DNA from: Candidatus Peribacteria bacterium
GTDB taxonomy: Bacteria > Patescibacteriota > Gracilibacteria > Peribacterales > Peribacteraceae
DNA: 39,206 nucleotides
NCBI GenBank assembly: GCA_023245775.1
Contig: JAHFJR010000012.1
Location: 1 to 39,206 of the forward strand
Direction: 5' to 3'
Every line of letters starts with the position of its first letter. Positions within the stretch are counted from its first letter, which is position 1. The position numbers were made by a program, and so were the translations under genes. The notes under the pieces were generated by a model, which was given only the letters and a program-made list of their open reading frames with translations, searched no databases and had not been told where the DNA came from. Positions 33,716 to 39,206 of this stretch are shown here, one piece after another.

Positions 33716-36700
33716 TCAGTCGCGTACCCTTGTCCACCACGTCTCCGCAAGCGAGGGCTCATCGGAGGAAGGAGTGCTACCGTCGAGAACGGTTGCAAGG
33801 AAGGTCAGCAGCATGCTGCGAGTCAGGGGTCGCGCAGCGGCGATGGAATCATCGATCGCACCATCGAGGAATTGTTTCCGGAGCACCATGGAGAGTTCGG
33901 AGGCCTTATTTTCGGCGGCCTGAGGAGTGACGAGGACACCATGGACGAGGAGATTGAGGAGGCCAGATGCGAGGAGATCTGCACCATCTTTCACGCTCAG
34001 AGCAGTATCGGACTTGCGAGAAGGCTGCGAGAGAAGGTGAGGAGCATAGGTGAACAGGGAGAGGTCGAACTCCTTCTCGCGGTCCTGCGCACGATAGAGG
34101 ACACGAGAGACGAAACTCGTATCTCTGGGAAGATCGCTGATCCTATCCCTCGATACACGGCTCTCGCCGGAACCCTCAGTGAGGCTTGCACCAAGCAGGA
34201 GAGCTTCCTTCGCACTGGGGGGAGGAAGACACCGAAGCACAAGAAGATCCCGAAGAACCTCCAGCATCGAAACAGGTTCATGAATAGTGAGAACAGGGGT
34301 CCCCTTCATGATACCAAATTCGGTGGGCTTCTTGGTGGCAGGGAGTAACCAGAGCATCTTGCCGTCACTGTTCTTGGTACCCCTCGCGAGCAAGGATCGT
34401 AGTGAGGATTCGAGCGAATCTCCAGGAAGGAGGTCTGTGAAGTGGATGCTCTCAGATCTCTCTGGAATGCGCTCGAGACAGGAGGGAGGAATGAATACAG
34501 GAAAATCCGTGAGGAAAGAGGGAGACTCTGCAGGAGCCGCTGCATGTGTACTCCGGCTGCCCTGATCGAAGACAACGGGCAAGAGTCCGATGTGCCCACT
34601 CCTGAACGAGGCTCTCGTCAGCAGGATCGCAACCTCTGTCGGAGTCATACCCTGTGACGGTCCAAGCGTAGGAAAGAAACTCTCGGGGAGAATTCCAAGT
34701 GCGGAGAGAGAGAGGACATCAGGAGCAAGAGCATCGGTCGGTGTGAGATCCGTTGGGAATGGCGTCGTCTCGGGAGAGGGAGTTCTCGGTGGCATTTTCA
34801 TCGCAACAACGAGCAAGTGGATGGCTTCGGCTCTCGTGATCGGAGAGCTCAAGTCAACAGCAAGCCCTGCGGATGTGGTACGAGCAACAGGCAGTCCTGC
34901 CGCAAGCAACGTAGAGACAAGGGAAGCGTTCTTCGTTCCGGGATTCGAAGCAAGATCAATGAAATCCACGGAAGGAGCAGATGTTTTTTCCTCGATACAC
35001 TGGGTACGCTGGAGCAGCGTAAAATAGTCAAGACGATCCATGAGAGATGCCTTCAGATGGATGCCGTCCGTGACACGAAGTGAGAACGCATCCTCCAGTC
35101 GCTGCAGAAGAACGAGAGCATCACTGCCTACAAGCTCATCAGGCAGCGGAGGTGCGATGGCAAGGCAGGGCTTGTAATCCAGAAGAATATTCCTGCGGAA
35201 ACTGAAGGCAACGGACTCCTCGGAACCATCACGGATGATGTACGTTCCAGACAGCGTCGAACCAGTAGGATGGTAGTCTCTAAGGATGACTGAGCCTGTA
35301 TCGATGAGTAAGCGATACCCTCGATCGTCACTCTTCTCGAGCTCGAGAGTCGCCGTGCCATCCTGAGACAGGATGATGGTCTTGCGGATCGCAGTGCCCG
35401 AAGCCGTGGAACCGGAGGCAGTGACGAGCAGACCCGCGAAGCCATTCTTCTCACGGAGGTCCTTCGTACCATTGCCGTTGATGTCTTCAAATGCCGAGAG
35501 GAGGAGATACCCCGTCTCAACGCGTGGAGGTTCCTCATGCGGGATCCTCCAGAGACTGCCACCACCCTGCGTCGTCGTTGTCGAGCCTCCACCGCCTCCA
35601 CCGCCACCCCCACCCGAGAAACTACAGTCACTTGCAATCGTGAGTGTCTGTTCGCTACTGCGCGTCGACCTGAACCCAGTATCAACGGCAGCAACACTCC
35701 AGTAGTACGTGCTGCCACAGGGGAGATTTTTCAGAAGCATAGTACGACTCTGACCATTGGGCATCACACGGCCCACCCAATTCGGACTTGCGGTGATGCC
35801 GGAGAGAACCGTGTTGGATGCACTTCCTGTCCCAACTTTCAGTTGATACTGAAGCATGTTTGTCGGGCTCTGGGTATCAGAACCGGAACCCCAGCTCAAG
35901 AGAATATCGCGCATGCTGTAGTAGATCGTGATACGAATGTGGTCGATATTCGGCATCGTGCCACCAATGCCAATGTCGTGAACGGAGAGCGCAAACCCGA
36001 AATTGGACGCATTGATATCGCTCGCGGTCCACGTTGTTCCCCAGAGATCGGTACCACTTCCGTACGAGGTATAGGCGTCCGACAAAGGCCAATTTCCACT
36101 AAGACTTCGGTCCGTGGATCCGATCGTGCCGCCCTTCACGATACGTACCGCGTGATCGGAAAGACCACTGGTCAGCACGGCCTTCCGCTCCACCTCAACC
36201 TTGATACCGAGAATCGTTGCTGATGTCGGAATCGAGAAGCCGAAACCAGTCGCCTTGAGGTAGTGCGTGATGGAACCCGGACCTAGGCCGGCAGCCGATA
36301 CGTAGGAATTGTCACTTGCGAACACGTTGCTCGGATTGGTCCAAGCCACGGTCCCCACCCCCGTATCATCTGTCGCTGCACTCGGACTCTTCGGTGTGGG
36401 GCTCACGAGTGTCCCTGTTAGGGTAGCGAGCGTGGGAGCGGTCGGAGCAGTATTTGCACTCGTTGCCGCTTGATCACTCTTGTAATGACGGTTGATCTGA
36501 CCCGCAGTGCCAGCGTAGTCCCGGTTTCCACGTACGTAATCGAGATCAGTGTCCCCATCGATATCACCAATCGCTGTGCGCTTCACACAATCGCCGCCTT
36601 CCGTAGGTGCAGCAAGTTGGCTGAACGTACCACCTCCGCTGTTGATGAAAACTTCTGCGCCACCATTGGAACCAATACTACAACCTGCAATGATGAAATC

Positions 36701-37732
36701 TTGATCACCATCATTATCGAGGTCTGCACTGGCGACGGCATTGTCCAGTGAGACCGATCCATACGAAGCGCCAAAGGAGAATGAAGATCCATTTCCATTA
36801 TTGAAGAATGTTTGTGTTGCTCCGCCTCCTATGGATGTGATGACATCGATATCTCCATCGCCGTCAATATCAGAAAAAGCAGCTCCGTTGGGCGCGGACG
36901 CTGTTGAAAGAGTGGAAAGTGCCACGAATGCTCCGGTACCACTGTTCACATAGACCTTCGATTGCGGGTTGATACCGAGGATGAGATCAGGGTATCCATC
37001 ATTCGTAACATCAGCAACGGCAATACTACCGCTGACGGCAGGGAGTGTTGATGCAGCCGCTGTGAAGACACCATGACCATTATTCAGATACACAGCAGTG
37101 GGCATGGCAGACACACTGGAGCTCACGATGACATCGAGACTTCCATCGTTGTTGACGTCAACGAGAACGACATTATTCAAGACGCCTGAATCGATCGCGT
37201 AGGATGTAAAATTTGCAGCACCATCGTTGACGTACTTCACGAGCACGGTCGTGCTGAACGCAACAAGATCGAGATCACCATCTCCGTCGATGTCACCTGC
37301 AGAGAATTCTTTGAAATTTATCGAGGTGCCGAATGTCGAATTTGTGAAGGTTCCAGCACCGTTATTTTTGTAGAGATCGAGATTGTACGTGCCACCATCA
37401 GAATTCCCCGCAATGTAATCGAGGTCGCCATCTCCGTCGAAGTCTCCCATCACAACACTCACCGTATCTTTCTGTTCAGCCGTGGAACTGCTCAGGGAGA
37501 ACGAGAAGGCATAGACAATACGGATGAATTGCAGGAAGAGGAGCAGGAGTGCGATCGACATCAGGAGTGCGATCGTCACCTCGACAGCTCGAGGGAGTCG
37601 CGGATGCACATGTTCGATGTCACAGAGTGACATCTGTCTAACACGCACGTGATTGAAGATCGTATTCAACTCGCAGACGACGGCAATGAGAAGGATCGCA
37701 ATACCGATGCCGAGGATCGCAAACTCCTTCAC
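33716..37732 (-). CDS. Large membrane-anchored surface protein: FG-GAP/VCBS-like Ca-binding repeats, NFGF/DLWG module, fibronectin-like region, poly-Gly linker, SdrD-B-like domain, SLH-like C-terminal segments (1338 aa)
   Basis: N-terminal TM segments; repeats such as MGDFDGDGDLDYIAGNSDG, DIDGDGDLDLVAFS, DLDNDGDQDFIIAG; SGGGGGGGGGGS; FEDINGNGTKDLREKNGFAGLLVTA; ITRAEAIHLLVVAMKM and MTPTEVAILLTRASF. Confidence 0.88.
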   Translation of the reverse strand: MKEFAILGIGIAILLIAVVCELNTIFNHVRVRQMSLCDIEHVHPRLPRAVEVTIALLMSIALLLLFLQFIRIVYAFSFSLSSSTAEQKDTVSVVMGDFDGDGDLDYIAGNSDGGTYNLDLYKNNGAGTFTNSTFGTSINFKEFSAGDIDGDGDLDLVAFSTTVLVKYVNDGAANFTSYAIDSGVLNNVVLVDVNNDGSLDVIVSSSVSAMPTAVYLNNGHGVFTAAASTLPAVSGSIAVADVTNDGYPDLILGINPQSKVYVNSGTGAFVALSTLSTASAPNGAAFSDIDGDGDIDVITSIGGGATQTFFNNGNGSSFSFGASYGSVSLDNAVASADLDNDGDQDFIIAGCSIGSNGGAEVFINSGGGTFSQLAAPTEGGDCVKRTAIGDIDGDTDLDYVRGNRDYAGTAGQINRHYKSDQAATSANTAPTAPTLATLTGTLVSPTPKSPSAATDDTGVGTVAWTNPSNVFASDNSYVSAAGLGPGSITHYLKATGFGFSIPTSATILGIKVEVERKAVLTSGLSDHAVRIVKGGTIGSTDRSLSGNWPLSDAYTSYGSGTDLWGTTWTASDINASNFGFALSVHDIGIGGTMPNIDHIRITIYYSMRDILLSWGSGSDTQSPTNMLQYQLKVGTGSASNTVLSGITASPNWVGRVMPNGQSRTMLLKNLPCGSTYYWSVAAVDTGFRSTRSSEQTLTIASDCSFSGGGGGGGGGGSTTTTQGGGSLWRIPHEEPPRVETGYLLLSAFEDINGNGTKDLREKNGFAGLLVTASGSTASGTAIRKTIILSQDGTATLELEKSDDRGYRLLIDTGSVILRDYHPTGSTLSGTYIIRDGSEESVAFSFRRNILLDYKPCLAIAPPLPDELVGSDALVLLQRLEDAFSLRVTDGIHLKASLMDRLDYFTLLQRTQCIEEKTSAPSVDFIDLASNPGTKNASLVSTLLAAGLPVARTTSAGLAVDLSSPITRAEAIHLLVVAMKMPPRTPSPETTPFPTDLTPTDALAPDVLSLSALGILPESFFPTLGPSQGMTPTEVAILLTRASFRSGHIGLLPVVFDQGSRSTHAAAPAESPSFLTDFPVFIPPSCLERIPERSESIHFTDLLPGDSLESSLRSLLARGTKNSDGKMLWLLPATKKPTEFGIMKGTPVLTIHEPVSMLEVLRDLLVLRCLPPPSAKEALLLGASLTEGSGESRVSRDRISDLPRDTSFVSRVLYRAQDREKEFDLSLFTYAPHLLSQPSRKSDTALSVKDGADLLASGLLNLLVHGVLVTPQAAENKASELSMVLRKQFLDGAIDDSIAAARPLTRSMLLTFLATVLDGSTPSSDEPSLAETWWTRVRD

Positions 37733-37915
37733 CCGTACGATCTCATGAATGACGAGGAGAGACTGATCAAGGCCTACGCTATGACCTAGGAAGAAATACC
37801 CAACCCAACAGGCAGTGAAGAGAGAGCCAGCGAGGCAGGCAGAACGTCGGTTCAGGTGTGTGTTGGTAATATCTCATTATTATAGCATAAAAGTGATGAT
37901 AGTGGAATGTTTTTT

Positions 37916-38983
37916 TCATCGTAAATACTTCGCCCGATTTGCGTTGTGTTCATCATTCGTCACCGCATAGTGGATCCTACCGTCGCTCCCATGCAAATAG
38001 TACCAGTAGTCGGATTTCTCGGGTCTGAGAGCCGCTTGGAAGGCTGATTCTCCCGCGTTCGCAATCGGAGAGGGTGGAAGACCGCGATGATGGCGGGTGT
38101 TGTAGGAAGAAACAGACTCAAGATCGGTTCTTGTGAGTGCATCAGACACTTTGCCAAGTTCGTAGCGAAGAGAGGCATCGACACCAAGTGCAACATTGCT
38201 CCTGAGGCGTTTCCAGAGAATGCCGGACACGATTGGTCGTTCCTCTGCTGCGCGAGATTCCTCTTCGAGCAGGGATGCCATCGTCACGAGATCCCGAAGC
38301 GATGTTCCTTTCTTCTTCGCCTCATCACTGTAGGAAGTTACGATGCGTTTTCTGAATGTGCCGAGTAAGCGCTCAAGGAAAAACTTCGGCTGGTAGTCCG
38401 CAACGTCGATGTAATAGGTCTCGGGGAAAAGATACCCTTCAAGCCTTGAACCATACCTATGAGTAAGCGCTCCCCCTCCCCCTTCGGGGGAGGGGCTAGG
38501 CCTGCCCGCCGTAGCCTTGGCGGAGGAGGGGGTGGGGGAAGGTAAAAAATCAAATGAGCTGAAGTCGCAGTGAAACGCACAATCGAGAATCGCTCCCGAC
38601 TGCCCAAGACCCTTCGATGCAAGAAGTGTATCGATATCTGAAACGGTGTAACCCTCTGGAATCGTCACGCTGATCTGCTCGGATTTTCCTGTTCTGAGCA
38701 CGGTCAAAATTTTTGAAACGGACTGGGATGGACTCAGGAGAAAGGCCCCTGCCTTCAGACTTGAAGCCGCTCCCGAAACACGAGCAACGATCTTGAACGC
38801 AAGGGTCGATCGGATGAGTCCAGCCTCCTCCAAATCGGTTGCAATCTCGGCAACCGACTCCCCTGCTTCGATCTTCGTCAGCATTCGCTTCGTACTCAGA
38901 GCATCGACGGGGCGAATACTGAGGAAGAACCAAAGACTAAAAACAGCGACAAGACCTACGAAAAATGCGATACACTTTTTCAT
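37916..38983 (-). CDS. mltG: Endolytic transglycosylase MltG (YceG-like) with repeat-derived in-frame insertion
   Basis: VTIPEGYTVSDIDTLLASKGL; LEGYLFPETYYI; MASLLEEESRAAEERPIVSGILWKRLRSNVALGVDASLRYELG; YNTRHHRGLPPSPIANAGESAFQAALRPEKSDYWYYLHGSDGRIHYAVTNDEHNAN. Confidence 0.95.
   Translation of the reverse strand: MKKCIAFFVGLVAVFSLWFFLSIRPVDALSTKRMLTKIEAGESVAEIATDLEEAGLIRSTLAFKIVARVSGAASSLKAGAFLLSPSQSVSKILTVLRTGKSEQISVTIPEGYTVSDIDTLLASKGLGQSGAILDCAFHCDFSSFDFLPSPTPSSAKATAGRPSPSPEGGGGALTHRYGSRLEGYLFPETYYIDVADYQPKFFLERLLGTFRKRIVTSYSDEAKKKGTSLRDLVTMASLLEEESRAAEERPIVSGILWKRLRSNVALGVDASLRYELGKVSDALTRTDLESVSSYNTRHHRGLPPSPIANAGESAFQAALRPEKSDYWYYLHGSDGRIHYAVTNDEHNANRAKYLR
38468..38543. repeat. GC-rich palindromic repeat (ccccctcccccttcgggggagggg + cctgcccgccgtagccttggcggaggaggggg) inside mltG
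   Basis: Translates as PSPTPSSAKATAGRPSPSPEGGGG, low complexity relative to the flanking MltG sequence. Confidence 0.75.
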
Positions 38984-39028
38984 GAGAACATTCTACATGC
39001 TCTACTTTCCACTGTGCACTTTCCACTT

Positions 39029-39206
39029 TCAGCTACCTGCACCCAATCCCATCTGCCCCATCACGCCCTGCATGCGCTCAGCAGAGACGATCTGCGCCTT
39101 CTTCATCGCACGATTGAGAGCATCGACTAACAGCGCGGAAATACGTTCTCGGGGAACCTCGGGGGCAATGACAATCGATACGACCTCCATCGAAGCCGAT
39201 ACCGTC
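39029..39206 (-). CDS. YbaB/EbfC family nucleoid-associated protein, C-terminal part (5' truncated at window edge)
   Basis: Minus translation TVSASMEVVSIVIAPEVPRERISALLVDALNRAMKKAQIVSAERMQGVMGQMGLGAGS*; resembles the YbaB C-terminal helix. Confidence 0.65.
   Translation of the reverse strand, partial: TVSASMEVVSIVIAPEVPRERISALLVDALNRAMKKAQIVSAERMQGVMGQMGLGAGS

Noticed and set aside
35577-35625. Possible coding slippage at the poly-Gly (ccaccgcctccaccgccaccccc) tract in the FG-GAP protein
   Set aside because: The frame stays open on both sides and the tract separates domains, so an ordinary flexible linker is the simpler explanation.

Overview
The window appears to be a chromosomal segment from a mid-GC bacterium. 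The repeat types, gene content and style of surface proteins suggest a Patescibacteria/CPR lineage such as Peregrinibacteria; this is inference only. Almost everything is coded on the minus strand. Recognisable housekeeping genes are a UvrD-type helicase with a RecB-like nuclease tail, rpoD, dnaG, an RsmB/RsmF-like rRNA m5C methyltransferase, leuS, der, a LOG/TIGR00725-like protein, a VirD4/HerA-like ATPase, mltG and a partial ybaB/ebfC. The most striking locus is 16598-22096(-), which holds two tandem paralogous secreted proteins with extreme Trp/Gly-rich tracts. The shorter one ends in a PEF-CTERM-like sorting signal (PEFSAIGF-TM-RRWIARR). The longer one carries the same signal internally, followed directly by a multi-TM domain with exosortase/archaeosortase-type Cys (CAG), Arg (NVLR) and His (FHSF) motifs. 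It therefore looks like a natural substrate-sorting signal-sortase fusion. A second major feature is a giant ORF of at least 2565 codons (minus, 7695 to beyond base 1). It is missing from the ORF track because it runs off the left edge, and it carries transglutaminase-like and HExxH motifs. A third theme is GC-rich palindromic or repeat elements inserted in frame in conserved genes (rsmB-like, leuS, mltG, der linker), plus a repeat associated with a duplicated der start. All translations and family calls were made by eye; no search was run.
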